The notes: generated from the letters alone by a model not told the origin. DNA of 64,000 nucleotides from Stutzerimonas kirkiae (GCF_004327335.1 NZ_QJUO01000016.1:30641-94640), one strand, 5' to 3'. Numbered from the stretch's first letter, positions 45,699 through 54,636 are shown. Made by a program: numbers and translations.

Positions 45699-46286
45699 TC
45701 ATGGGCGTGCCTCCAGCCAGAGCGGATGCGCGGCGCCGATCACGGCGGATGCGCTGACCGGCCCGAAATAACGGCTGTCGAACGACGCCGGATTCGTCAC
45801 GCTCAACAGGAACAGCTCGCCCGGTTCGAGGCGGCGGCAAAGCTGCAAGGATGGCAGCGGCCGGCCCAGCCGGTCAGCCCGCAGCACGGCGGCCGTAGGC
45901 ACGTCGTCGATGCGTACCTGACCGGCGATGATGCAGACGTGTTGCGGCGCGACTGCGCCCACACGTTTGAGCAACGGAATGCGCGTCGGCAGGTAGCCGC
46001 GCTGCGCAGCCAGTGCGGCAGCCTCGGCTGGCAGCGGCACCAGCACGATGCTGTCCACGGACAACGGACGTGGCAGCGAGGCGGTGCGCGGGTCGAACGG
46101 TTCGATGCGATACCAGCCGACCGCCACGCTGTCGGATGGGTTGTACGTCAGGCGCGGAAGCGGCGACACGAAAGCCGCCCAGGCCAGCGCAGCGAGGCCG
46201 CAGGCGGTCAGGCCCGCGAGCACGATGCGAGCGCGCAGGCGCGAGCGAGGACGCGGCGAGGGGCCAGTCGTAGAAATGCTGGTCAT
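45699..46286 (-). CDS. traF: S26-family signal peptidase TraF
   Basis: A 195-aa protein: N-terminal TM (IVLAGLTACGLAALAWAAFV), catalytic Ser region NPSDSVAVGWYRI, Lys region IPLLKRVGA, and the late LSVTNPASFDSRYFGPV block. TraF-type peptidases mature and cyclise the TrbC pilin. ATGA overlap with the DUF2840 gene. Confidence 0.92.
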   Translation of the reverse strand: MTSISTTGPSPRPRSRLRARIVLAGLTACGLAALAWAAFVSPLPRLTYNPSDSVAVGWYRIEPFDPRTASLPRPLSVDSIVLVPLPAEAAALAAQRGYLPTRIPLLKRVGAVAPQHVCIIAGQVRIDDVPTAAVLRADRLGRPLPSLQLCRRLEPGELFLLSVTNPASFDSRYFGPVSASAVIGAAHPLWLEARP

Positions 46287-46840
46287 GGGAATGTCCTTCC
46301 GGCCAGCCAGGCGGCGTGCCGTTCGGCGGTGTATTCGGGCAGCGTCAGGCGGGCCGCCAGACGGTTGCCCAGCGTGCGCCAGTACGCAGGCGACACGTCG
46401 ATGGCGGCGATGCCCTGCGCGTCGATGCCGTCGATGCGTTCCAGCACGGCACGCACCGCGTTCTCGCCTTCGGCGTGCAGCAGCAGGCGCGCACCGGGCC
46501 GCACGCCGGGAATGCGCTGCACGTCATCCAGCGGAGTGGCGGCTTGCATCACCATGAGCTGCCAGCGGATCGTGCCGTAGTCGCTTGCTTCCCAGCGCAC
46601 GCGGCAGAACATTGCACGGGGCAGGAACACCGCAACGCGCCGCCAGCGGTCGAGCCGCAGCGTGCGCGCCGGTTCGCCGAAACGCAGGTAGAGATTGAAG
46701 CGCGGCTCGATGTAGGCGAGCGACACGCGGGTCAGCGGCACGTTGCCAGCCTGGCTGGCGAGTGTCGAAAGCAAAGGCGTTGGCGTGGTCGATGCAGCAG
46801 CCGTGGCCACGTTCACGGCCGGCGCGATGGATGCGTTCAT
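46283..46840 (-). CDS. DUF2840-family protein
   Basis: A 185-aa protein. It contains TRVSLAYIEPRFNLYLRFGE and a C-terminal LPEYTAERHAAWLAGRTFP. DUF2840 proteins are found only beside traF and parA in this ICE type; no function known. ATGA overlaps both neighbours. Confidence 0.85.
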   Translation of the reverse strand: MNASIAPAVNVATAAASTTPTPLLSTLASQAGNVPLTRVSLAYIEPRFNLYLRFGEPARTLRLDRWRRVAVFLPRAMFCRVRWEASDYGTIRWQLMVMQAATPLDDVQRIPGVRPGARLLLHAEGENAVRAVLERIDGIDAQGIAAIDVSPAYWRTLGNRLAARLTLPEYTAERHAAWLAGRTFP

Positions 46841-47100
46841 GGCAGGTTCTCCGTGCGTTTTTCGGGAAACTCCCGTTCCAGCAGGCCGCGCAGCAGGTCG
46901 GCCACGGTCACGCCCTGGCCGAAGGCTGCGATCTTGATGCGTGCGCGTAGCGCAGGCGTCACGTCGAGGGTCAGGCGTGCGGTGTAGAGGTCGCCCTTGT
47001 TCAGCGCATCGGCATCGCCCTGGCGAATCCACGCCTCGGCGTGCGGATTCGCGGGTGGACGTGCGCCGATGCCGACGCGCTTGCTGCGCGGGCCGCTCAT
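46837..47100 (-). CDS. Small RHH-like partner of ParA
   Basis: An 87-aa basic protein (MSGPRSKRVGIGARPPANPH) with a C-terminal strand-helix-helix segment (LYTARLTLDVTPALRARIKI). This looks like a small ribbon-helix-helix centromere-binding protein; ATGA overlap with parA supports a partition role, by inference. Confidence 0.75.
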   Translation of the reverse strand: MSGPRSKRVGIGARPPANPHAEAWIRQGDADALNKGDLYTARLTLDVTPALRARIKIAAFGQGVTVADLLRGLLEREFPEKRTENLP

Positions 47101-47735
47101 GTCGGCCACCGCAGAAGTTCATCGGTGAGCGCGGCGATCTCGCGTGCGGCGGCGCTGTCGGGCGCCGTCTCGCGGGCGAGCCGGCCAGCGGCCACGCTGT
47201 CGGCGAAAACGATGCGCTGGCGCACTTCGCTGCGCAGCGCCGGCAGCGGCTGTTCGGCCAGCGACTGCCGCGCCTCACGGCCGATGATGGTGGTACTGAC
47301 GCGCTGGTTGATGACGAAGGCCGCGCGCAGCGCAGGCCGGAACACCTGTGCCTCGCGGATCAGCGCCACCATCTCGGCGCTGGCCCAAAGGTCATACGGG
47401 CTGGGCTGCACGGGAATCAGCACGCGCTCGGCCGCCAGCAGCGCGGAACGCGCCAAGGCGGCGATGCGCGGCGGGCCGTCGATGATGATGTGATCGGCGC
47501 GGCGGGCCAGCTCCGGCGCTTCCTGATGCAGCGTCTCGCGGGCAAGGCCCACGGCGCTGAACAGGCGGGGCAAGCCCTGCTGGCTTCTGCGCTGTGTCCA
47601 GTCCAGCGACGAGCCCTGCGGGTCGGCATCCAGCAGGACGACGTGCTGGCCGCGCAGCGCCAGTTCGCCGGCGATGTGCGTGGCGAGCGTGGTCTTGCCG
47701 ACGCCGCCTTTCTGGTTGAGCAAGGCGACGATCAT
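47097..47735 (-). CDS. parA: ParA-family partition ATPase
   Basis: A 212-aa short ParA. Deviant Walker A NQKGGVGKTT at residues 7-16, and Walker motif ADHIIIDGPPR. The small size without N-terminal HTH puts it with type Ib or MipZ/ICE ParAs. The start at 47735 fits the family; an upstream frame is compositionally unlike the gene. It lies next to repA and iterons. Confidence 0.92.
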   Translation of the reverse strand: MIVALLNQKGGVGKTTLATHIAGELALRGQHVVLLDADPQGSSLDWTQRRSQQGLPRLFSAVGLARETLHQEAPELARRADHIIIDGPPRIAALARSALLAAERVLIPVQPSPYDLWASAEMVALIREAQVFRPALRAAFVINQRVSTTIIGREARQSLAEQPLPALRSEVRQRIVFADSVAAGRLARETAPDSAAAREIAALTDELLRWPT

Positions 47736-47948
47736 GGCGCGGGCCTCCAAGCTGGAAAACCAGCGTGGTTTTGCCTTGCCGAACGGGGTTGGTTTTGGGG
47801 TTGTTTTTGCCTTCGGTACTGCGGCGCTTTTTGCCTTTCGGCAGTTGTCCACCGAAACGGCGCTGCTTTACCAAAAGTTAGAGAATTTAAGTTAGGAATG
47901 TTAGAGGGCGAGAAAACCCAATGCTGGCGCGGGTTTGCGGGCGATCGG

Positions 47949-48012
47949 CACGCCTGATAGCACGATAGTCCCACGCCTGATAGCACGATACCCGGCACGC
48001 CTGATAGCACGA
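47949..48012. repeat. Three iterons beside repA (replication origin candidate)
   Basis: Three exact copies of CACGCCTGATAGCACGA start at 47949, 47972 and 47996, spaced 23-24 bp (about two helical turns). They lie between parA and the repA stop at 48037. RepA-binding iterons of this kind define theta-type origins; ICEs of this family can replicate after excision. Confidence 0.8.
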
Positions 48013-48036
48013 CACCATTCACAGGCTTTCCCGGAG

Positions 48037-48894
48037 TTATCCCCGTGCCGTGGGCGGCACGGGCCGGAAGGTCAGCAGCTCCATGCCGTTGTCCGGCATC
48101 CGCTCGATGCCCAGGACGTAGCCGGGCAGCGACTGCCGCGCCACCAGTGCGCGCAGGTCGCAGGCGAAGTCGTAGGGCTTGGTGGTGCTGCCGGATTTCT
48201 GGTGCAGGTAGCGGAAGTCGAACTGCCAGCCGTGCGCCTGCCTGCCGCCGTGCTTGCGCACCAAGCGGTACAGCCAGCGCTCGATACCGCCGGTGAGCCG
48301 GAAGTACGCCGGGTCGATGGTCAGCACCAGGGCGGCGTCGAGCACGCCGGCATAGAACCAGTCCGGCAGGATCAGTTCGATGCCCAGCGGCGTGCCGCTG
48401 GCATCGGCCAGTTCCTTCCATTCGTTGATCCATGAGAAGCGATGCAGGCGCCGCCCGGTCGTCTCGCGGATGGACGTGGCCACCGTGGTCGATTGCAGCC
48501 GGTCGAGCGCGGCCTTGAGGCGCTGGTAGTCGCGCAGCGACTTGCCGCGCCCGATGAAGCGCAGGATCTCGTAGGGTGTAGCCTGCATCAGCCGCGAGGG
48601 CCGCAGGCCCGCGTCCTTCGCCTCCACGATCTGCGAGGCCGCCCAGATCAGGATGTCGGCATCCCAGATGGTGGCGATGCCGTGTTCCTGCGTGCCTTCC
48701 ACGCGAATCGTCACGTTGCCCGCTCGGAAGTCGATCGGTGCCGTGCGCCGCGACTTCGCCAGCGAGAAGAACGGATAGGCCATCAAGTCCTGGCTGTCGC
48801 GCGGCGCCATGTCGCCGGGCAAGGCGCGGAACAGGTCGAGCTGTTCGCGCTCCTGCACCGGCCGCTGCCGGGACGGCAGCGCGGGACTGGACAT
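48037..48894 (-). CDS. repA: Replication initiator protein RepA
   Basis: A 285-aa initiator of the RepA type found in Tn4371-like ICEs. It contains MAYPFFSLAKSRRTAPIDFR, ADILIWAASQIVEAKD and winged-helix-like segments (GIERWLYRLVRKHGGRQAHG). It probably acts on the three iterons just downstream. A GTG start at 48906 is also possible. Confidence 0.88.
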   Translation of the reverse strand: MSSPALPSRQRPVQEREQLDLFRALPGDMAPRDSQDLMAYPFFSLAKSRRTAPIDFRAGNVTIRVEGTQEHGIATIWDADILIWAASQIVEAKDAGLRPSRLMQATPYEILRFIGRGKSLRDYQRLKAALDRLQSTTVATSIRETTGRRLHRFSWINEWKELADASGTPLGIELILPDWFYAGVLDAALVLTIDPAYFRLTGGIERWLYRLVRKHGGRQAHGWQFDFRYLHQKSGSTTKPYDFACDLRALVARQSLPGYVLGIERMPDNGMELLTFRPVPPTARG

Positions 48895-48920
48895 GACGGC
48901 AACCACCCGTGAACCGACGA

Positions 48921-49205
48921 TCAGCGGCGATCACGGTAGTCACCCGCATGGCGCTCGGCGTACTCCGGGTCGGACGTGGCATCGAAACTGCGCGCATCGG
49001 CCCAGGCATCCAGGTCGGCTACCGCATACATGACGCGGCGGCCGAACTTGCGGAACTTCGGCCCGCCGCCGATCACGCGCTGTTTCTCCAGCGTACGCGG
49101 CGACAGCCGCAGGTAATCGGCGGCTTCGTCGTTGGTCAGGTAGCGCTGGGGCTGCGCGGGCGTGGCAACGGGAGCGGCGGCAGGCCGCAAGGGAGCGGGT
49201 CGCAT
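48921..49205 (-). CDS. Excisionase-like MerR/HTH_17 DNA-binding protein
   Basis: A 94-aa protein with HTH_17 core YLTNDEAADYLRLSPRTLEK and FRKFGRRVMYAVADLDAWAD. The family includes phage excisionases and AlpA-like regulators; in this position it is likely a regulator of replication or excision. Start at 49205 places the Pro/Ala-rich tail at the N-terminus. Confidence 0.88.
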   Translation of the reverse strand: MRPAPLRPAAAPVATPAQPQRYLTNDEAADYLRLSPRTLEKQRVIGGGPKFRKFGRRVMYAVADLDAWADARSFDATSDPEYAERHAGDYRDRR

Positions 49206-49280
49206 GGGATGTACCTCCATCAAGCCCGGCCACACCACGCAGCCGGATAGAGGCACTTTCAAGAAAGCAAGGCTTCCTGC

Positions 49281-50078
49281 TCAGGGACGTTTTGCAAGGG
49301 ATGCAGCGCGTCCCTGTGCAACGGGCGGAAGCTGTGCCAGGCGGCGATAGCCGCCACGCATCAGCGCATCGCCCCGGCGCACCAGCCGGCGAACGCGGGC
49401 GCGCAAGGCGCTGTCCGCGTGCCAGTCGGCGGCGACAGCATCGACGCCGAACAGCCCTTCGGCCACTTCGCGCAAGGACGCGCCCGCCAGGGTGCCGTCG
49501 AGCGCCTGGAGCGTGTTCAACTCCAGCAATGTGGCGAGTGTCGGTCTTGGCCGTGCCATTCCCGCGGGTAAGGCGTCGCCAGCGGTGGCCAGCTTGTCCA
49601 GCTCGGTCGCCAGTGCCTGATAGCGGACGCAAGGTGTAGCGCAGGCGCGGATGGCATAGGCGTAGGCCACGCCATCGCTCAGGTCGGGTGCCAGCGCGAA
49701 GCGCAGGCAGCAGCCCGGCCAGCGTGTCAGCAGCACCAGGCGCTTGCCATCGTGGATCAGATGCTTCTGGCCGGGAATGCGCCAGAGCGCGAAGGCCATC
49801 GCGTCTGGCGGCGGGTCGGCGTCCGGGTAGAGCTGCACGACAGCATCGTGGTCAGGGAACCAGGCCGGGTGTGCGTCGCGCGCATCCAGGGCGGGATCTT
49901 CCAGCAGGCGAAGCCCCCAGGCGTGCGCCGCCTCCGGCCGACGGCGTCGGCGCAGCCAGTCGCGGCGGTAGTCGGGGTGGCGGCGCAAGTATTCCCACGC
50001 CAGCGCGGGGCCGTCGAGATGCAGCGCGTAGAGATACGCAGCGGTCGGATACCAGTGTTCGGCACTCGGGTCAGCCAT
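49281..50078 (-). CDS. DUF2285-domain protein
   Basis: A 265-aa protein. N-terminal half (YLYALHLDGPALAWEYLRRH) resembles the DUF6499-type domain; the C-terminal DUF2285 has SLREVAEGLFGVDAV and RVRRLVRRGDALMRGGYR, an HTH-like pattern. A regulator role in ICE activation is inferred from relatives. AGGAG precedes the ATG at 50078. Confidence 0.85.
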   Translation of the reverse strand: MADPSAEHWYPTAAYLYALHLDGPALAWEYLRRHPDYRRDWLRRRRRPEAAHAWGLRLLEDPALDARDAHPAWFPDHDAVVQLYPDADPPPDAMAFALWRIPGQKHLIHDGKRLVLLTRWPGCCLRFALAPDLSDGVAYAYAIRACATPCVRYQALATELDKLATAGDALPAGMARPRPTLATLLELNTLQALDGTLAGASLREVAEGLFGVDAVAADWHADSALRARVRRLVRRGDALMRGGYRRLAQLPPVAQGRAASLAKRP

Positions 50079-50414
50079 GACGCGATCTCCTGTCGATCAG
50101 CAGGAACGTCGCCACGGATTCCAGTGCGCGGGAGCTATCGAATCGCCATCAAGTCGTCATCAAAATCGGGGTAACCTGCAACTGCTGTAGTCAAGACTGA
50201 TTCGCTCCGAGGCATTGCGGAAATCATCTCAATGCGACGACTGCGCCGCCGCAAAATGGAGCGCAGCATGGAGCACCGTGCCGCAGCCCGCACCAAAGAT
50301 CATGACTGTTTGCATCAGAAGCGCAACGCTTCGGTGCAAGAGTGCGGATTCAGACCGCCCAAGTCTTGGTTATGACTGAAATAGTCAGAATGCGCCGTCG
50401 TTGGCTGGTGCTAC
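50079..50414. other. Intergenic region between DUF2958 and DUF2285 genes
   Basis: 336 bp with no gene. Only a small TGACT/AGTCA repeat (50373-50387) stands out near the DUF2958 stop. Promoter for the DUF2285-repA-parA-traF block is expected here but not identified. Confidence 0.4.
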
Positions 50415-50765
50415 TTAGTCGGTGATCGAGCCGTTTTCCTCTGCCAGTCGAAGGTACTCCGACAGCAGCCACACCGGCTGGAAATAGCGATCGCGCATCA
50501 CAGGCTGCTTGCGCGGCCCGACGATGGACGCCAGATCGGACAGCTTCACATGGCCCAGGCCGGGCATGCCTATTCCGAGGTCGATCAGCCCCCAGGCCGT
50601 ATCGCCATCGGCCGGATCGAGCGCGGCCAGCAGCCAGGCGGCGTGCGCGTCAGGGGTGAACAGCCGCACCACCGGCATCGGGTCGATGCTTCGGCCAGCG
50701 GCGCGTGCCGCGCCGACGGCGAGCAGTTGCGCCCGCTGTTCAGCGGTCACAAGCGGCTGGGTCAT
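50415..50765 (-). CDS. DUF2958-family protein
   Basis: A 116-aa protein containing PMPVVRLFTPDAHAAWLLAA and DTAWGLIDLGIGMPGLGHVK, the DUF2958 signature. Function unknown; the family is common on ICEs and plasmids. Start at 50765 is supported by family length; an extension to 50888 is non-conserved in character. Confidence 0.85.
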   Translation of the reverse strand: MTQPLVTAEQRAQLLAVGAARAAGRSIDPMPVVRLFTPDAHAAWLLAALDPADGDTAWGLIDLGIGMPGLGHVKLSDLASIVGPRKQPVMRDRYFQPVWLLSEYLRLAEENGSITD

Positions 50766-51083
50766 GGCCCGAATCCCCCCGCATCCGAGGATGCACGGAT
50801 ACGCTTTTCCACCGAAGCGCGGAACCGCTGAAGCGGATGCCTGCTTTGGCGGGAAAGCACGAAGGCACAAGCCATCGAATCCGCACATGCACGGAAACGA
50901 CGAAGCGGAATTGCGCAGGCCAGGAAAGACACGGATGCGGTTCCCCGATTCTGTCGGAATCCGCCCATGCGGATTGCCGTAAAGGCACGAATACGGAAAT
51001 CAACGACACAAAATGCGCACTATAGTTTGTAGCCCTATAGTGCGCAATCGGCTGTCATCTTGGTTTTCTAAGGAAAACCATAG
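50766..51083. other. Divergent regulatory region with degenerate repeats
   Basis: 318 bp without a gene between the divergent DUF2958 and Xre genes. It holds at least five related short motifs of the form GCACG(G/A)A (near 50793, 50858, 50890, 50930 and 50985) and an operator-like palindrome at 51014-51046. Confidence 0.5.
51014..51046. promoter_or_regulatory. Operator of the Xre regulator, perfect 12-bp palindrome
   Basis: TGCGCACTATAG and CTATAGTGCGCA are exact inverted copies separated by 9 bp. They end 37 bp before the Xre start codon. Such two-half-site palindromes centred on CTATAG are typical of small Xre or controller proteins, so autoregulation is likely. Confidence 0.75.
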
Positions 51084-51377
51084 GTGGCGGCGAAAAACTC
51101 ATTGGCGACGGCAATACGGACGGTCAGGAAAGCGCGCGGCTTGAGCCAGGAAGCGTTCTCCGACGTGTCCAGCCGTACCTATCTGAGTTTGCTGGAGCGC
51201 GACCTGAAAAGCCCGACCATGCACAAGCTGACCGAGCTGTGCGAGGTCATGGACGTGCATCCGCTCACGTTGCTGACGCTGGCCTATGCCGGCGACAGCA
51301 CGCGCAGGACCGATCAGCTCCTGGCGCAGGTGCGCCAGGAGCTTGAGGCGGTGTTGAAGGAACGCGACACGCCGTAG
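51084..51377 (+). CDS. Xre-family regulator with GTG start
   Basis: A 97-aa protein. Cro/CI HTH (ARGLSQEAFSDVSSRTYLSL) and a short C-terminal helix. Start codon is GTG with AAGGA 9 bases upstream. It is the only plus-strand gene of the ICE maintenance block; the palindrome upstream is its probable operator. Related in fold but not sequence to the retron Xre at 18968. Confidence 0.88.
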   Translation: MAAKNSLATAIRTVRKARGLSQEAFSDVSSRTYLSLLERDLKSPTMHKLTELCEVMDVHPLTLLTLAYAGDSTRRTDQLLAQVRQELEAVLKERDTP

Positions 51378-51447
51378 GCGCATGCGTGACGTGCCGCGCC
51401 AGCAGCACCGCGCCCCGCCGCAATGGGCGGGGCGCGGCGGGTGGCCG

Positions 51448-51762
51448 TCAGGCCGCCTTGGGCTTGTTGCGCGACCAGATCAGGTCGTGCGTGCCGTCCT
51501 CGCCTTCGATCAGGCGGGCATAGACCGTCGCCGGGAACGAAGGATCGTCGAGGGATACGGACACGTAGGGCCGCCCGGCTTCGCTGGTCTTCTTCCACGC
51601 CGCGCCAATGTCGTGGCCGGCCGCCTGAAGGCGGAAGTCGGGGGCGTTCTCGGTGTCGCCCTTGTCGTTGGGAATCAGCTTGACCTTGACGTTCAGGGTC
51701 AGGGTGCGGAGCTGGCCGGTGAAGCCGTCTTTCTCTGCGGTGAAGGTGCCGATGTTAGCCAT
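51448..51762 (-). CDS. DUF736-family protein
   Basis: A 104-aa protein beginning [20 protein letters not shown] and ending in [20 protein letters not shown]. This ICE/plasmid protein family has no proved function. AAGGAG precedes the ATG at 51762. It converges on the Xre gene. Confidence 0.88.
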   Translation of the reverse strand: MANIGTFTAEKDGFTGQLRTLTLNVKVKLIPNDKGDTENAPDFRLQAAGHDIGAAWKKTSEAGRPYVSVSLDDPSFPATVYARLIEGEDGTHDLIWSRNKPKAA

Positions 51763-52383
51763 GATGTTTCTCCTTTCGGGTTGAACAAGGTCGCGCCAGT
51801 GCGTCCTTGTTGTGATCCGGCCGGCGGGGGATGGGCTGGCCGCACCGCGCAGCGGTCGCAACAACGTGGAGAACCTGGAAGCGAAAAGAATTTGTCCCGC
51901 GAGGAATGCGCGCAGCGCAGGGGAAATTGTTTTCGCTGGAAGGTTGCGGCCATGAAGCCCAAGGCGCAGCCGTTCCCTCGCCAGGATTCACGACAAGCCA
52001 AGGACGCACGGGCCGCCCGCTGCCGAATGGAGACGTGGCCGACTCGGCATCCCCGCGTGACGGCTTCACCGGCTTGCGCCCTGACACTGGCAAGGCCAAC
52101 ACCCCAACGACAAGCGAGAACGCTCCTTGCCCCAGATTGCGGCGACGGGCTTGAGGCGTGGCGTGGATGCTCCATAGCGAGGCCGAGTGGCGTGTCGGTG
52201 AACCGCTCCTCGTGACGTACAAGCGCGAACCGCCAGCGTCGAGGACGGCACGCTTTGCCACAACCTGCCGCAGCAAGCCAGGGGGTAGCCCCACAAGCCC
52301 CGCCCATTGGCTGGGGCGCCATCGAAACCTTACCCGCGTCAGCGGGCACCGATCGCCGTACCGCGTGCAATACACTTGCGCGA

Positions 52384-52425
52384 GCGCCGTCGCCGCCTGG
52401 CCGAAGGCGGCGACGGCGCGATTTT
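52384..52425 (+). terminator. Rho-independent terminator, 14-bp stem
   Basis: GCGCCGTCGCCGCC / GGCGGCGACGGCGC with an 8-nt loop, then GATTTT on the plus strand. No plus-strand gene precedes it closer than the Xre gene at 51084-51377. Confidence 0.65.
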
Positions 52426-52439
52426 GCTGTGAACGTTGA

Positions 52440-52473
52440 AACCGGGCGCGGCAGACCTGCCGCGCCCGGTTTT
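52440..52473 (+). terminator. Second plus-strand terminator, 15-bp palindrome
   Basis: AACCGGGCGCGGCAG / CTGCCGCGCCCGGTT with 2 nt between, running into TTTT on the plus strand. It lies 15 bp after the first terminator. Confidence 0.65.
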
Positions 52474-52479
52474 GGTTGA

Positions 52480-52504
52480 GGCCCCGGCGCATCACGCCGG
52501 GGCC
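52480..52504. repeat. 10-bp GC palindrome after the ParB-like gene
   Basis: GGCCCCGGCG / CGCCGGGGCC with a 5-nt loop, 12 bp beyond the stop of the ParB-domain gene. It can act as a transcription end for that minus-strand gene though no U-tract follows on that strand. Confidence 0.55.
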
Positions 52505-52515
52505 ATGCTGCACCC

Positions 52516-54558
52516 TCACGCGGCGAGTGCGTGGGCCTCCACTTCGTCGGCGGCATCTTCCGACGCATCCACGTCCTGCGCATCTTCCTGCGGCTCCGTG
52601 TCGTGTCCGCTCTTGAACACTGCGGGCATCCAGCCCGTGCCGTCCGCCAGCCGTTCCGCCTCGCTGGCAATGTCGGCCTTCTTCAACTTCGCCAACCGGG
52701 TAGCGTGCGACGGCGCAAACTCGCCCACGGCTTCCAGAATCACCGCCTTGGAAACGTGCTTGAAGTAGCCTTCGGCGGTGGGCTGCCACCATGCCGCCAT
52801 TTCCAGTCCCACGGCCTGCGCCAGTTCCGCGCCCGGCTGGTGTGCCGTGGCGCGGGGCGTCACCACGTCCACGGTCGCCGCCACGCATACCGCCAGCAGC
52901 CGCACCAGTTCGCCTTGCTCCGTCGCCAGCAGCGCGGCGAACAGTTCGGCGCTGTCCTGCGGCAGCGCTTCGCCCGAAACCTGCTGCGATTCGCGCAGGG
53001 CCACGGCGGCGGGTGACTCGGGCCAGTCGGGGGCCATGCCTTCCAGGCGGTCTTGCACTTTCAGGCTCACACCTAGCGGCAGGTCGTGGCCGTAGTGGCT
53101 GTCCTGCAAGACGGTCTGCACCATGCCATGCACCAGCCCGGCCAGCGCGACTTGCGGATGCCGGGCGACTTCGATTTGCAGCGCGGCGGTACGGTGCGCG
53201 CTCAGGCGCTGCGCCAGCCGGTCGGACAGGCTCGCGGCCTTAGGCTGCTCGGCGTCCTCGCCTTCGTCATCGTTCCCGGCTTCGCTTTCCGCGCTGCCGA
53301 ACCCCTGCCGCAAGCGTTCCAGCGTGCGCAGCGCCTTGGCTTCGGCTTCGCGCAGCAGCCCGCGATGAATCACGGCTTCGCCGCTGCGGTCGAGGGTGAC
53401 GATGGCACCGGCCACGGCGCGCACGTCCGGGGTGTATCCCTGCAAGGCTTCCTCCACGGCTTGCAGTTCCCCGACAACCTGTTCGCGGCGCGGCTCCAGC
53501 GCTTCGGTCTTGTCCTCGTCCTCGGCGTCGTAGGCTTCTTCCAGTTCGGCGTCGATCTTGTCGAGGCGGGTTTGCAGCGATGCGATGCGGCGGGCTTCGC
53601 GGGCGCTCGGTTCGCGGCGCTGGCGCGGCGCGTTCTGGAACGCCTGCCACTCGGCGTAGCTCATGTGCGGCACGGCTTCCACCCACGCCCACCCCTCGGC
53701 GCGCACATCCCCGGCCAGCGCATCCAGCTTGCCGCGCACCAGCGTTTCCAGCAGCGCGGCGTCGGTCAGGTAGGTTCCGGCATCGCCTTCCGCGAACAGG
53801 TCACGGCGGATGCCGCCGCCCGCCGCCGTGTAGGCATCCAGCCCGGCGAAGTGCACCAGCGGATGCGTGGCGTCGATTTCACGCTCGGTCAGGCGTTCGC
53901 GTAGCGCGGATGCGCCGCGCTGCCATTCGGGCGCTCCGTAGAACGCGGCTTCCTGCGCGGCGTGGTCGTCGGTGATGGTCAGGGCCATCAACTGTTCCAG
54001 CGTGACGGCTCCGGCCCGGTAGTCGGCCAGCAGGCGCGGCGAGACGTTCGCCAGCTTCAAGCGGCGCTGCACCACCAGCGGGGACACGCCGAAGTCGGCG
54101 GCAATGTCTTCGATGGGACGGCCTTCCTTGACCAGCGCAGCGAACGCCTCGAACTGGTCGGCTGGGTGCATCTGCTCGCGCAGCAGGTTTTCCGCGAGGC
54201 TGACGGTACGGGCCGAAGCGTCGGGCACCAGCAAGCAAGGCACCTCAAAGTCGGCGGCGATGCGCTTCTTCTTCGCCAGCAGCTTCAGGGCGGTGAGGCG
54301 GCGGTCGCCCGCCACCACTTCGTAATGCTCGCCATCAACGGCAAGGATGACGACGAGGTTTTGCAGCGGACCGACGCGGGCAATGCTCGCGGCCAGTTCG
54401 GGGATGGACATGCGCGAGGTCGTCCGCGCGTTGCGCTTGGAGCGGCGCGGCAGCAACTGCGAGAGCGGAACCAAAATCAGGTTCTTGCTCGGGTCGGCCA
54501 CTTCCAGCGGCGCGGCGGTTTCGATGGCGCGGGCTTCGGTTTGGGTAACGGCGTTCAT
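52516..54558 (-). CDS. Large ParB/Srx-domain protein
   Basis: A 680-aa protein. N-terminal ParB nuclease-like domain (IPELAASIARVGPLQNLVVI, VVAGDRRLTALKLLAKKKRI) with the HTH (IEDIAADFGVSPLVVQRRLK). A long Glu-rich helical region (about residues 310-370) and a C-terminal domain of unknown function follow. These giant ParB-like proteins are standard in this ICE type; a role in maintenance rather than simple partition is inferred, since parA has another small partner. Confidence 0.9.
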   Translation of the reverse strand: MNAVTQTEARAIETAAPLEVADPSKNLILVPLSQLLPRRSKRNARTTSRMSIPELAASIARVGPLQNLVVILAVDGEHYEVVAGDRRLTALKLLAKKKRIAADFEVPCLLVPDASARTVSLAENLLREQMHPADQFEAFAALVKEGRPIEDIAADFGVSPLVVQRRLKLANVSPRLLADYRAGAVTLEQLMALTITDDHAAQEAAFYGAPEWQRGASALRERLTEREIDATHPLVHFAGLDAYTAAGGGIRRDLFAEGDAGTYLTDAALLETLVRGKLDALAGDVRAEGWAWVEAVPHMSYAEWQAFQNAPRQRREPSAREARRIASLQTRLDKIDAELEEAYDAEDEDKTEALEPRREQVVGELQAVEEALQGYTPDVRAVAGAIVTLDRSGEAVIHRGLLREAEAKALRTLERLRQGFGSAESEAGNDDEGEDAEQPKAASLSDRLAQRLSAHRTAALQIEVARHPQVALAGLVHGMVQTVLQDSHYGHDLPLGVSLKVQDRLEGMAPDWPESPAAVALRESQQVSGEALPQDSAELFAALLATEQGELVRLLAVCVAATVDVVTPRATAHQPGAELAQAVGLEMAAWWQPTAEGYFKHVSKAVILEAVGEFAPSHATRLAKLKKADIASEAERLADGTGWMPAVFKSGHDTEPQEDAQDVDASEDAADEVEAHALAA

Positions 54559-54636
54559 GGTGATAACTCCTAGCGGTTGGGATGCAGCAGCGAGAGAAGC
54601 GGCAAGGGCTACTGCCTGCCCCTGCCGCGTGGGGGG

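Larger units (their letters stand above)
51763..52515. other. 753-bp gene-free region with plus-strand terminators
   Basis: No coding sequence I can support; all frames are composition artefacts. At the right end are three strong palindromes (52384-52419, 52440-52471, 52480-52504). Two of them are followed by a U-tract on the plus strand only, although the flanking genes are on the minus strand. This suggests a plus-strand transcript here. Confidence 0.5.

Noticed and set aside
43874..45757. 627-aa plus-strand frame opposite the relaxase
   Set aside because: Antisense shadow; relaxase on the minus strand has all expected motifs.
47949..48012. CRISPR-like short repeats
   Set aside because: Only three 17-bp repeats with 6-7-bp gaps and no spacers; location by repA fits iterons.
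51831..52439. Plus-strand frames of 93-107 codons in the gene-free region
   Set aside because: No ribosome sites, no family resemblance, Arg/Pro-rich composition; a non-coding function is more likely.
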